From: an uncultured Peptostreptococcaceae bacterium
GTDB lineage: Bacteria > Bacillota > Clostridia > Peptostreptococcales > Peptostreptococcaceae
Direction of reading: 5' to 3'
Assembly (NCBI GenBank): GCA_944383455.1
Contig: CALWPP010000007.1
Location: 23,116-87,115 of the forward strand
DNA: 64,000 nucleotides
Shown here in pieces: positions 20,001-28,119 of this stretch. The number at the start of each line of letters is the position of its first letter. Position 1 is the stretch's first letter. The notes under the pieces were generated by a model, which saw only the letters and a list, made by a program, of their open reading frames with translations, did not search any database and was not told the origin of the DNA. The translations under genes were made by a program, and so were the position numbers.

Positions 20001-20067
20001 GTCACAAGAAAATACTTCTTATATAAAAGATGATGATATAAATTTTACGTCTATGATGAAAAAATAA
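17011..20067 (+). CDS. mrdA: class B penicillin-binding protein 2 (elongasome transpeptidase)
   Basis: A 1018-residue transpeptidase that cross-links new peptidoglycan during elongation, partner of RodA. It has one membrane helix (about residues 13-32), a pedestal domain from RGEIRDRYGRLLAGN, and transpeptidase motifs STFK (S512 nucleophile), SCN (570-572) and KTGT (from K818). It is far longer than E. coli PBP2 (~633 aa). A charged helical insert of roughly 90 residues lies between SCN and KTGT, and another of about 100 residues follows KTGT before WSVGFAPSDNP. As I recall, C. difficile PBP2 is similarly long, so this is probably a family trait. Confidence 0.93.
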   Translation: MQERNDTDRLDTIKYIIISVFFIIFIKIIYMTTFKYEHYSELAENKTYKHLTIKAPRGEIRDRYGRLLAGNKNLFTVQVSGDGLKKASISDKSRANDISLKLINILEENNEEYIDEFPIVIEKNNFYYTFDKNIEKFKEENGIPSDLDAKESFYYIVDKEISNGNLDSEDRNLDKVALQGKLNENGIYPPILVSSWMFTDEKNKIDWLKRYDIENVNISAKEAFNQIRNNKTYEISEKLSDKEARKILVVRDLIKSQGYSQYSPITIATNVSEKTISQIEENAIDLVGVSVSVEPVRYYPNGSLAFHTLGYTGKIPYVEEEKYLSGEKVAEYAEEKGIKNDDILDKKYKKGDTVGRSGIEESFEVNLKGIDGYKRVQVDALGRITKELEVVEPKAGDTVYLSIDKDLQAYTEKALKGIVDTARTGGVYKSPYGDYRFSKIAPNAKSGAAIAIDVKTGDVLAMASYPTFDPNKFIDGMSNEDYENLNPKNPNDVLAPSAQMNLVTQGVFQPGSTFKMITGMAAIDNGLSPEYTISDTGVIMLGNRPFADYIWHSSRGNHGYTNLYKAIQESCNVYFYTIGSGKNFIGGEDPNVKINVEDILEYARKFGLDEKSGLQDEMYERSAKVPNVEDKSKGMKALLKQFIEREMVNDFSDINKKDDKKEYENRIDEIVSWVDEDEVPTRGQVIKRLTDMKVKEERVEYLADKILFDYLKFAKWSTADTFNISIGQGENQYNPAQIVRYIAAIANGGSLVELSTVDRIISNDYDSVQIDENEVKEIEFNNAKNLEHIKKGMELATSDGTSAGAFRNFPIDVKIATKTGTAEKSGKIPTENEVEYLKKNMSSYGVDLNEALKLSESLKSQREKELSKEKELQIIETLKSSEISKEEKEVLQKELDNGVKVELEDSDKVNSSYLRKAIKELNPSITDEKIDQYKENYRSFSWSVGFAPSDNPEIAVVAVIPQGEGSSNATLIIREIMGAYFDLDKTREEISTNKENESQENTSYIKDDDINFTSMMKK

Positions 20068-20122
20068 AGGATTTTATTTTTTTTTAAAGAATATAAAATT
20101 ATATATCATTCTGGAGGGTATT

Positions 20123-20812
20123 ATGTCTTTGAATGAAACTATTATAAATGATTTGGTAGAATTTAAAGGAAGTAAAAATGGTATTGTTGTCAACATAAAA
20201 AAAGAATCAAGCTATGATGATATAAAATCATGTATAATATACAAATTAGAATCAGCAGTTGGATTTTTTAATGGAGCAAAAATAAGTACTATTAATTGCG
20301 ACTTTTTAAGTGATATTCAAATTATGCGTATAAAAGAAGAAATAACATCAAGGTTTGATGTTGAATTTATAGAAGATATTATTATAGATAAACAAGTAAT
20401 AAATAGTCACAAAAATACAAAGTATGTAAATACTTTAAGGTCTGGTGTAAATATAGAGTTTGATGGAGACATAGTAGTTATGACAGACATGTCATCAGGT
20501 TCTCAAGTAACATCAACATCAAATGTAATTGTTATGGGAAATGTGGAGTCTGGAGCAAAAGTTATTGCTAATGGAAACATAATAGTTATGGGATATGTAA
20601 AAGGATTTATATATGCAGGAGCTGATGGTAATGAGAACGCCTATACAGTAGCAAAAATTTTTAGACCACAAATAGTCCAAATAGCTAAAAATATAGCTGA
20701 GGCACCAGATGATGACTTTTATGAAGACGAAAAGGTTGAAGGACCAGAAATAGCCTTCCTAAGTGAAGGAAGAATTGTTGTTGAAAATTATATTCCTAAG
20801 GTAAAAAAATAA
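20123..20812 (+). CDS. minC: septum site-determining protein MinC
   Basis: A 229-residue inhibitor of FtsZ ring assembly, positioned by MinD. The N-terminal domain is divergent. The C-terminal beta-helix domain is clear (LRSGVNIEFDGDIVVMTDMSSGSQVTST split over residues ~105-130, then VIVMGNVESGAKVIANGNIIVMG). It starts with ATG behind GGAGGG and precedes minD by 30 bases. Confidence 0.94.
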   Translation: MSLNETIINDLVEFKGSKNGIVVNIKKESSYDDIKSCIIYKLESAVGFFNGAKISTINCDFLSDIQIMRIKEEITSRFDVEFIEDIIIDKQVINSHKNTKYVNTLRSGVNIEFDGDIVVMTDMSSGSQVTSTSNVIVMGNVESGAKVIANGNIIVMGYVKGFIYAGADGNENAYTVAKIFRPQIVQIAKNIAEAPDDDFYEDEKVEGPEIAFLSEGRIVVENYIPKVKK

Positions 20813-20842
20813 TTTGACTAAACCAATGAGGGGGTAATATTT

Positions 20843-21637
20843 GTGAGTGAAGTTATTGTTATAACATCAGGTAAAGGTGGAGTTGGAAAGACTACCACAG
20901 CAGCGAATTTAGGAAGTGCACTTAGTTTAGAAAAGAAAAAAACTGTTATAGTTGATGCAGATATAGGTCTTAGAAACTTAGATTGTGTTATGGGACTTGA
21001 AAATAGAATAGTGTATGATATAGTTGATGTTGTGGAAGGGACTTGTAGATTAAAGCAAGCCCTTATAAAAGATAAAAGATTTGAAAACTTATACTTACTT
21101 CCAGCAGCACAGACAAAGGACAAAAACGCTATATCTGTTGAGCAAATGCAAACTCTATGTGATAACTTAAGGGAGTCATTTGATTATATATTAATAGATT
21201 GTCCAGCTGGTATAGAACAGGGATTTAAAAATGCTATAGCTGGTGCAAATAGAGCAATAGTTGTTACAAATCCAGAGGTTTCAGCTGTAAGAGATGCAGA
21301 TAGAATAATTGGTCTTTTAGAAGCTAATGAAATGGAAGATATAAAGCTTATAATAAATAGGATTAGACATGATATGGTAAAGCGTGGAGATATGATGAAT
21401 AGAGATGATATAGAACAGCTTTTAGCAATACCTCTTATAGGGCTTGTTCCTGATGATGAAAGTATAATAGTTTCAACAAATAAAGGAGAGCCGGCAGTTC
21501 TTGATCCTAATTCTCTTGCAGGAAAATCATACAAAGAAATAGCTAGAAGAGTTCTTGGAGAAGAAATAGAAATACATGAATTTGAAGAGGAAGTAACTAT
21601 ATTTGATAAAATTAAAAAAATATTTAAGAATAAATAG
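20843..21637 (+). CDS. minD: septum site-determining ATPase MinD
   Basis: A 264-residue ParA/MinD ATPase that binds the membrane as an ATP dimer and recruits MinC. The deviant Walker A motif SGKGGVGKTTTAANLG is at the N-terminus. VDADIGLRNLD and LIDCPAGIEQGF follow. The C-terminus (VTIFDKIKKIFKNK) is the amphipathic membrane-targeting helix. GTG start behind GAGGGGG. minE follows 17 bases downstream. Confidence 0.97.
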   Translation: MSEVIVITSGKGGVGKTTTAANLGSALSLEKKKTVIVDADIGLRNLDCVMGLENRIVYDIVDVVEGTCRLKQALIKDKRFENLYLLPAAQTKDKNAISVEQMQTLCDNLRESFDYILIDCPAGIEQGFKNAIAGANRAIVVTNPEVSAVRDADRIIGLLEANEMEDIKLIINRIRHDMVKRGDMMNRDDIEQLLAIPLIGLVPDDESIIVSTNKGEPAVLDPNSLAGKSYKEIARRVLGEEIEIHEFEEEVTIFDKIKKIFKNK

Positions 21638-21654
21638 TTAGGAAAGGTGAGTCT

Positions 21655-21936
21655 ATGTTAGATATATTTAAAGTATTTTCTAATGACACTAAAACTAGTA
21701 AGTCTGTGGCAAAAGAAAGGCTACAACTGGTATTGGTTCATGATAGAGTAGACTGTTCTCCTACACTTCTTGATATGATAAAAACGGATATATTAAAGGT
21801 TATAGCTAACTATGCAGAGATAGAGGAAGAAGGACTGGAAATAAAAATGTCTAAATCAAGATCAGAGGAAGATGGAGTACCAGTTTCTGCACTTATTGCA
21901 AATATACCATTAAAAAATGTAAGGGACAGAAACTAA
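21655..21936 (+). CDS. minE: Min topological specificity factor MinE
   Basis: A 93-residue regulator that stimulates MinD ATPase and gives Min oscillation. The N-terminal anti-MinCD helix and the KERLQLVLVHDRV segment are typical, and the C-terminal dimerisation domain is complete. The presence of MinE, not DivIVA-dependent MinJ, fits Clostridia. It is followed by a hairpin terminator that may attenuate transcription into rodA. Confidence 0.95.
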   Translation: MLDIFKVFSNDTKTSKSVAKERLQLVLVHDRVDCSPTLLDMIKTDILKVIANYAEIEEEGLEIKMSKSRSEEDGVPVSALIANIPLKNVRDRN

Positions 21937-21965
21937 GGGAGGAAAATTCCTCCCTTGTTTTTCAT
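21935..21965 (+). terminator. hairpin terminator or attenuator between minE and rodA
   Basis: A 10-bp perfect stem (AAGGGAGGAA / TTCCTCCCTT, two-base loop) followed by GTTTTTCATTTT. The rodA ribosome binding site lies immediately after, so some read-through is likely. Confidence 0.75.
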
Positions 21966-21979
21966 TTTAAGGAAAGTTG

Positions 21980-23110
21980 GTGGATAATTTGGCAGATAAG
22001 AAGGTAACTTTAAAGTTAATTAAACAACTTGATTGGAAACTTATAATTATTGTACTATCAATTTTTTTATTGGGGCTTGTAGTTCTTAGTAGTGCAACAT
22101 TAACTAAGCAAACGGGAAACTTTATGCAGATATATAAGCAAATTTTAGCCTTTGTGTTGGGATGTTTTTTAATTACTATTATACTCCTATTTGATTATAA
22201 TTTTTTAGGTAAATATTATAAGGAATTGTATATAGTGAGTTTAGTTTTACTTTTTATTGTTTTAATTCCTGGAATAGGAGTAGAAAGAGGTGGTGCAAGG
22301 TCTTGGCTTAACTTTTTTGGAATTCTTGATTTTCAGACATCAGAACTTGTAAAACTTACATTTATACTTAGTTATGCTAAAATAGTAGAAAGTAAAAAAG
22401 GTGAATTAAATACTTTAAAAGATATATTACTTATTTTAATGTATGCATTTCCTTTTATAGGTCTTTTGTTTGCTCAACCTGATCTTGGAACTGCAATAGT
22501 ATTTATATGTATAGTTTGTGGTATGCTTTTTACTGCAGGTCTTAGTACTAAAATAATACGAAGAACTATAATTTTAGTTATAGTATCTCTTCCGCTTATG
22601 TATATGTTAATGGCTGATCATCAAAAACAAAGAATAATTGCTTTTTTAAATCCAGATGACCCAACATTAAAGGGAAATTATCAAGTTATGCAGTCAATGA
22701 TTGCTATTGGTTCTGGTGGTCTTACTGGTAAGGGTCTTTATCAAGGAAGCCAAACTCAGTATGAATTTTTGCCAGTACAAGACAGTGATTTTATATATGC
22801 AGTTATTGGAGAAGAGCTTGGAGCTTTAGGTATGACTGTGTTTTTAGTTTTATTTGCCTTGTTTTTGCTTAGAATTTTATATATAGCAAAAGAAGCAAAA
22901 GATTTTTATGGTACATTAATTGTGGTAGGTGTTATGAGTATGTTTGCATATCAAATAATACAAAATATAGGAATGACTGTTGCTCTTATTCCAGTAACTG
23001 GTGTTACACTTCCATTTGTAAGTTATGGAGGTAGTTCACTTATGACATCTCTTGCGAACTTAGGTCTTGTTCTTAATGTTTCTATGAGAAGAAAGAAAAT
23101 AAATTTTTAA
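21980..23110 (+). CDS. rodA: rod-shape peptidoglycan glycosyltransferase RodA
   Basis: A 376-residue SEDS-family polytopic protein (about ten helices) that polymerises lipid II glycan chains with PBP2. Signature segments are VERGGARSWLNFFG, FAQPDLGTAIVF, GSGGLTGKGLYQGSQTQ, LPVQDSDFIYAVIGEE (catalytic-loop Asp) and the terminal VTLPFVSYGGSSL. The start is GTG at 21980 (six bases from AAGGA) or the adjacent TTG. It closes the cluster. Confidence 0.94.
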   Translation: MDNLADKKVTLKLIKQLDWKLIIIVLSIFLLGLVVLSSATLTKQTGNFMQIYKQILAFVLGCFLITIILLFDYNFLGKYYKELYIVSLVLLFIVLIPGIGVERGGARSWLNFFGILDFQTSELVKLTFILSYAKIVESKKGELNTLKDILLILMYAFPFIGLLFAQPDLGTAIVFICIVCGMLFTAGLSTKIIRRTIILVIVSLPLMYMLMADHQKQRIIAFLNPDDPTLKGNYQVMQSMIAIGSGGLTGKGLYQGSQTQYEFLPVQDSDFIYAVIGEELGALGMTVFLVLFALFLLRILYIAKEAKDFYGTLIVVGVMSMFAYQIIQNIGMTVALIPVTGVTLPFVSYGGSSLMTSLANLGLVLNVSMRRKKINF

Positions 23111-23127
23111 TAATGATTATTGTATAC

Positions 23128-23160
23128 AAAAAAAGAGTATCAAAAGGATACTCTTTTTAC
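23128..23160. terminator. bidirectional terminator between rodA and the flavodiiron gene
   Basis: AAAGAGTATC / GATACTCTTT stem with a five-base loop, A run before and T run after. The flanking genes are convergent. Confidence 0.88.
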
Positions 23161-23161
23161 T

Positions 23162-24343
23162 TTATTTAACTAACTTAGCAAATTCTTTTCCAAATTCTAC
23201 ACAATCTTCATAAGTTTTTTCACTTGGTGAGAATTGTTTTTTAAGTGTAGGAACAGGCATTTTAAATGACATATTTTTAAGAATATTTTCTGCCATTGTT
23301 ATACCTTCTCCACTCCATCCGTAAGAACCAAATACTCCTGCTATTTTACCTTGATTAGCCATAGGGTCTATTAAAGATAATAAATCCCACATAGGTTTTA
23401 CCATAGTTTTGTTTATTGTTGGAGAACCTAATATTATAACTTTAGACTCAACAACAGTATCGTGCATTTCTTGTAAGCTTAAAGTTTCTAAGTCATATAA
23501 ATTAACTTTTGCTCCTTCTTCAATAAGACCTTTTTCTATAGCTTTTGCCATTTCTAAGGTATTTTTATATGCAGATAAGTAATAAACTGAAACTATATTT
23601 TGGTTTAATTTATTCATGAATTCTTCAGACCACTCTACATAATTTTTAACAGCTTCCATTGGGTTTTCTGATAGTATTGGTCCATGAGAAGTAAGTATCG
23701 TATCAAATTCAATTCCTAAATCAGTAACTTTTTTCACAGCACTTAAAACATGTTTAGAAAAAGGTTTAACTATGCAATCATAGTAATGTTTAGCTGATTT
23801 TTTGTAATCTTCTTTAGTAATGTCTTTTGGATTAGTACTAGAGTAGTGACAACCAAATGCATCACAAGTAAATAAAACCTTATCCTCTTCAATATAAGTA
23901 AACATAGTATCTGCCCAATGTAAAAATGGTGCAACTATAAATTTAAGATTTCTTTTTCCTATGTTTAAAGTTTCCCCATCCTTTATAACATGACAATTAA
24001 ATTCTTTATTTACTTGTTGGTCTAAATAAAGTTTAGCAGCTTTTGTACAAACAACTGTAACATTAGGGTTTTTCTCTAAAACATATTTTAAAGAACCTGC
24101 ATGGTCTGGCTCTGTGTGGTGAACTACTATGTAGTCTATTTTTTCTATTTCTGTTAATTTAGATAAATTATCTAAAAATTCATCTTTAAAGTCTGATTTG
24201 ACTGTATCTAATAAAACAGTTTTTTCATCTTTTATTAAGTATGAGTTGTAAGTTGTACCAAACTCAGTTTCCATTATGATATCGAATACTTTTAAATCTT
24301 TATCGATAACACCAGTATAGTGAATACCATTTTTGATTTCCAT
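23162..24343 (-). CDS. fprA: flavodiiron protein (FprA; O2/NO reductase)
   Basis: A 393-residue flavodiiron protein protecting anaerobes by reducing O2 to water or NO to N2O. The N-terminal metallo-beta-lactamase domain carries the diiron ligands HHTEPDHAGS, HWADTMFTY, TCDAFGCH and SHGPILS. The C-terminal flavodoxin domain starts near VSVYYLSAYKNTLEMAKA, with the FMN loop GSPTINKTM and FGSYGWSGEG. The ATG at 24343 is seven bases from AGGAGG. It is a monocistronic unit. Confidence 0.95.
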   Translation of the reverse strand: MEIKNGIHYTGVIDKDLKVFDIIMETEFGTTYNSYLIKDEKTVLLDTVKSDFKDEFLDNLSKLTEIEKIDYIVVHHTEPDHAGSLKYVLEKNPNVTVVCTKAAKLYLDQQVNKEFNCHVIKDGETLNIGKRNLKFIVAPFLHWADTMFTYIEEDKVLFTCDAFGCHYSSTNPKDITKEDYKKSAKHYYDCIVKPFSKHVLSAVKKVTDLGIEFDTILTSHGPILSENPMEAVKNYVEWSEEFMNKLNQNIVSVYYLSAYKNTLEMAKAIEKGLIEEGAKVNLYDLETLSLQEMHDTVVESKVIILGSPTINKTMVKPMWDLLSLIDPMANQGKIAGVFGSYGWSGEGITMAENILKNMSFKMPVPTLKKQFSPSEKTYEDCVEFGKEFAKLVK

Positions 24344-24546
24344 CAAAAACCCTCCTAAAAATTTTATATTGAAAAGTATACCCTTTTGTTAGTTTGTTAA
24401 ACATAATGGGTATAATTTCTAGTATTTATTTTAAATTAAAAAAACAAAAATGTATACAAGAAAATAATAATATTTTCAAGATTAGTTTTTATATGTATAA
24501 TAGTACTTGCTGATTACTTAGTAAAATATAGCTGGAGGTGTATAAT

Positions 24547-26394
24547 TTGCAAAAGATAAACTTGAAAAAATTCTTAAAAAAAGTGGAAAAACCTGCAAGA
24601 TATTTAGGTAATGAAGTTAATTCAATACATAAAGATACTACAAATAATGAATTGATAAGATATGTTCATTGTTTTCCTGATTTATATGAAGTTGGAATGA
24701 GTCATTTAGGAAGTCATATACTTTATGATGTTATAAATAAAGATGAAGAAGTTTTTTGTGAAAGATGTTATGCTGTTGGACTTGATATGGAAAAAATAAT
24801 GAGAGAAAATAACATACCATTATTTGCTCTTGAATCAAGACAAGCTATAACTAACTTTGATTTTATATCATTTACACTTCAATATGAATTATCTTACACT
24901 AATATTTTAAATATGTTAGACTTAGGAAATATACCTGTTTTAAGAAGTGAAAGAAAATTAGATGACCCATTTGTTTTAGTTGGTGGACCTTGTGCATACA
25001 ATTCTGAGCCTATTTCTGATTTTGTTGATATAGTAGTTTTAGGTGAAGGAGAAGAAGTTAATCTTGAAATAATAAATGAGTATAAAAAATGGAAGAAAAA
25101 TAAAACTACTAGAGAAGACTTTTTAATGCAAATTTCATCAATAGAGGGAGTTTATATCCCGAGTTTTTATGATGTCATTTATAATGATGATAATACTGTA
25201 AAAGAAGTTGTTCCAAATAAAGAAAATATACCAAAAAAACCTCATAAGAGAATAATAAAAGATGTTGAAAATGTACCATATCCTGAGAAGTTAATAGTAC
25301 CATATATAGAAACTGTACATAGTAGGGTAGTTCTTGAACTTTTTAGAGGTTGTACAAGAGGTTGTAGATTTTGTCAAGCTGGTATGATTTATAGACCAAT
25401 AAGAGAAAAAAGTGTTGATAGACTTTTAGAACTTGTAGATAAATTAATAAAAAGTACAGGGTATGACGAAATATCACTTTCTTCTTTAAGTACTAGTGAT
25501 TATTCAAAATTAGTTGAATTAACAGATGCTTTAGTTGAAAAATATACAGATGAAAATATAGGTATATCACTTCCATCACTTAGACTTGATAATTTTTCTA
25601 TGGAAATTGCAGAAAAAATACAACAAGTTAGAAAATCAGGTCTTACATTTGCACCAGAAGCAGGAACTCAAAGATTAAGAGATGTTATAAATAAAGGTGT
25701 AAGTGAAGAAGACTTAAAAAATGCTACTAAAAAAGCATTTGAAATGGGATGGAATAGTGTTAAGTTATACTTTATGATAGGTCTTCCAACAGAAACTTAT
25801 GAGGATTTAGACGGAATTTCAAGTCTTGCGTATAATGTTATAGATACTTATAGAGAAGTTCATAATGGAAAATTAAAGAAAAGTTTTGGAGTAACAGTAA
25901 GTACATCAACTTTTGTACCAAAACCATTTACACCATTTCAGTGGCATCCACAAGATAAAACTGAAGATGTTGTAAGTAAGCAACAACACTTAATTAAAAA
26001 GCTTAAAAACAAAGATATAAGATATAATTATCACGATTCTCAAACAAGCCTTATGGAAGCTGTTATTGCAAGAGGAGATAGAAGAGTTGGAAAAGTTATT
26101 TATGATGCATTTAAAATGGGAGCAAAATTTGATGGATGGAGCGAACATTTTGATTTAGAAATATGGAAAAAAGCTATGGATAAAAATAATCTTTCTATTG
26201 ACTTTTATGCACATAGAGAAAGAAATTATGAAGAAGTTTTCCCTTGGGACCATATAGATGTTGGAGTTACTAAGAAATTTTTAATAAGAGAAAATGAAAA
26301 AGCAAAAGAAAATGGAGTAACGGTTGATTGTAGACATAAATGTAGTGCTTGTGGAATAAGCTCTCACTCTATTGGAAAGGGGATGTGTCATTAA
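24547..26394 (+). CDS. B12-binding-domain radical SAM protein (TIGR03960 family)
   Basis: A 615-residue radical SAM enzyme. A B12-binding-like N-terminal domain (MSHLGSHILYDVINKDEEVFCERCYAV split at residues 50-75) precedes the [4Fe-4S] motif C269-x3-C273-x2-C276 in FRGCTRGCRFCQAG. C-terminal cysteines (CRHKCSACGIS) may bind another cluster. Its substrate is not established. It is almost always paired with the TIGR03936 protein, whose ATG here overlaps its stop codon. The TTG at 24547, nine bases from GGAGG, is chosen over an in-frame GTG at 24538 inside that site. Confidence 0.88.
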   Translation: MQKINLKKFLKKVEKPARYLGNEVNSIHKDTTNNELIRYVHCFPDLYEVGMSHLGSHILYDVINKDEEVFCERCYAVGLDMEKIMRENNIPLFALESRQAITNFDFISFTLQYELSYTNILNMLDLGNIPVLRSERKLDDPFVLVGGPCAYNSEPISDFVDIVVLGEGEEVNLEIINEYKKWKKNKTTREDFLMQISSIEGVYIPSFYDVIYNDDNTVKEVVPNKENIPKKPHKRIIKDVENVPYPEKLIVPYIETVHSRVVLELFRGCTRGCRFCQAGMIYRPIREKSVDRLLELVDKLIKSTGYDEISLSSLSTSDYSKLVELTDALVEKYTDENIGISLPSLRLDNFSMEIAEKIQQVRKSGLTFAPEAGTQRLRDVINKGVSEEDLKNATKKAFEMGWNSVKLYFMIGLPTETYEDLDGISSLAYNVIDTYREVHNGKLKKSFGVTVSTSTFVPKPFTPFQWHPQDKTEDVVSKQQHLIKKLKNKDIRYNYHDSQTSLMEAVIARGDRRVGKVIYDAFKMGAKFDGWSEHFDLEIWKKAMDKNNLSIDFYAHRERNYEEVFPWDHIDVGVTKKFLIRENEKAKENGVTVDCRHKCSACGISSHSIGKGMCH

Positions 26395-27083
26395 TGAAAA
26401 TTTTTAGAACTAAATTTAATAAGTTAGGAGATATGATTTATATATCTCATCTAGACTTACAGCAACTTCTTCAAAGAGCATTTAGAAGAGCTCAGATTAG
26501 ACTTGTTCATTCTCAAGGATTTAACCCTCATCCTAAAATAAGTTATGGAAATGCTTTAGCACTTGGAACTGAGAGTTTAGGGGAGTATTTTGATGTAGAA
26601 CTTGAAGATGATTTAACTACAAAAGATTATTTAGATAGAATGAATAAAACTTTACCAGAGGGTATTAAATTTTTAGAAGCTATTGAAATAGATAAGCAAA
26701 CACCTTCACTTTCTTCTATTATAGAGTATGGAGAGTATTCTTTTAAAATAGAGGAAAATCTAGATAAAGATTTTGTAGAAAAGAAACTAAATGAATTTTT
26801 GTCTAAAGATAAAATAATAATAACTAAAAAAAATAAAAAAGGTAAGATGGTTGAAAATGATATAAAGCCTCTTATAAAAACTTTAAGGATAGTTGAGTGT
26901 AGTGAAGATTACATAACTATTGAAGCTATTATAAATACTGGTTCAAAATCAAACTTAAATACTAATATATTAGTACCAAAACTTCTTGAAGCACTAAATT
27001 TAAGTATTGACCCGCTTGATGTTGATATTTTAAGAAAATGTTTATATAAATTAGATAATGAAAAGTTAGTCTCTATAATGTAG
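26394..27083 (+). CDS. radical-SAM-associated protein (TIGR03936/DUF2344)
   Basis: A 229-residue partner of the upstream radical SAM gene, recognised by the N-terminus KLGDMIYISHLDLQQLLQRAFRRA and the conserved SQGFNPHPKISYGNALALG. In some bacteria the two are fused, implying a complex. The start overlaps the upstream TAA (TAATG), indicating translational coupling. The role is unknown; a tRNA or ribosome-related modification is often guessed because of linkage to rng, rplU and obg, as here. Confidence 0.88.
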   Translation: MKIFRTKFNKLGDMIYISHLDLQQLLQRAFRRAQIRLVHSQGFNPHPKISYGNALALGTESLGEYFDVELEDDLTTKDYLDRMNKTLPEGIKFLEAIEIDKQTPSLSSIIEYGEYSFKIEENLDKDFVEKKLNEFLSKDKIIITKKNKKGKMVENDIKPLIKTLRIVECSEDYITIEAIINTGSKSNLNTNILVPKLLEALNLSIDPLDVDILRKCLYKLDNEKLVSIM

Positions 27084-27133
27084 AGTGTTAAATACTTTAC
27101 CAACTTTACTTTAAAAATATAAAGGAGAAAATT

Positions 27134-28081
27134 ATGTTAGCTACTTTTTCTGGTGGTTGCTTTTGGTGTATGGTAAAGCCTTTTGACCAATATGCTGGAG
27201 TAAAAAAAGTTGTAGTTGGATATACTGGTGGGCACACTAAAAATCCAACTTATGAAGAAGTGTGTAGTGGAAACACAAATCACATTGAAGCTATTCAAAT
27301 AACTTATGATGAAGATGTTATAGATTATAATACTCTTTTAAATATTTTCTGGAAACAAATAGACCCAACTGATGAGGGTGGTCAGTTTAATGATAGAGGG
27401 AGAAGCTATGAAACTGCAATTTTTTATCACAATGAAAATCAAAAGGAACTTGCAGAAAAATCAAAAAAAGATTTAGAGGAAAGTGGAATATTCAATAAAA
27501 AAATAGCAACAAAGATATTAAAAGCCGAAACTTTTTATGAAGCTGAAGAGTATCATCAAGACTATTACAAGAAAAATCCTAATCACTATTATAGATACTT
27601 TATAGGTTCTGGAAGGTATACTTTCAACAAAATAAGTTGGGATAAAAATAATAAAGAAAGAGAAAATTTAAAAAATATATTAACTCCTATTCAGTTTGAA
27701 GTAACTCAAAATGATAAGACTGAACCTCCTTTTCAAAACGAATACTATGACAACAAAGAAGAAGGAATTTATGTTGATGTAGTTGATGGAGAAGTTTTAT
27801 TTTCATCAAAAGATAAGTTTGACTCAGGATGTGGATGGCCAAGTTTTACAAAACCAGTAAAAGATACTAAAATTATTGAAAAAGTTGATTTTAATCATAA
27901 TATGATAAGAACTGAGGTTAGGAGTTTAAATTCAAATTCTCATTTAGGACACGTTTTTGATGATGGTCCTGTTGAAAGTGGTGGTTTAAGATATTGTATA
28001 AACTCTGCATCACTTAAATTTATAAAAAAAGACGAAATGAAAGAAAAAGGATACGAAGATTATTTATATTTGTTTGATTAA
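27134..28081 (+). CDS. msrAB: bifunctional methionine sulfoxide reductase MsrA/MsrB
   Basis: A 315-residue fusion repairing both S and R methionine sulfoxide. The MsrA half has GCFWC (C9 catalytic) and the downstream ANHYYRY-like end. The MsrB half (from about residue 185) has [25 protein letters not shown] and RYCINSASL with catalytic C288. The zinc-binding CxxC pairs found in many MsrB are absent. It stands between two operons with its own ribosome binding site (AAGGAG) and a terminator. Confidence 0.95.
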   Translation: MLATFSGGCFWCMVKPFDQYAGVKKVVVGYTGGHTKNPTYEEVCSGNTNHIEAIQITYDEDVIDYNTLLNIFWKQIDPTDEGGQFNDRGRSYETAIFYHNENQKELAEKSKKDLEESGIFNKKIATKILKAETFYEAEEYHQDYYKKNPNHYYRYFIGSGRYTFNKISWDKNNKERENLKNILTPIQFEVTQNDKTEPPFQNEYYDNKEEGIYVDVVDGEVLFSSKDKFDSGCGWPSFTKPVKDTKIIEKVDFNHNMIRTEVRSLNSNSHLGHVFDDGPVESGGLRYCINSASLKFIKKDEMKEKGYEDYLYLFD

Positions 28082-28103
28082 GCCTCTTTTTAGAGGTATT
28101 TTT
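28081..28103 (+). terminator. short rho-independent terminator after msrAB
   Basis: CCTCT / AGAGG stem, four-base loop, then TATTTTTT. Confidence 0.7.
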
Positions 28104-28119
28104 TGTGAAAGGATACTTT

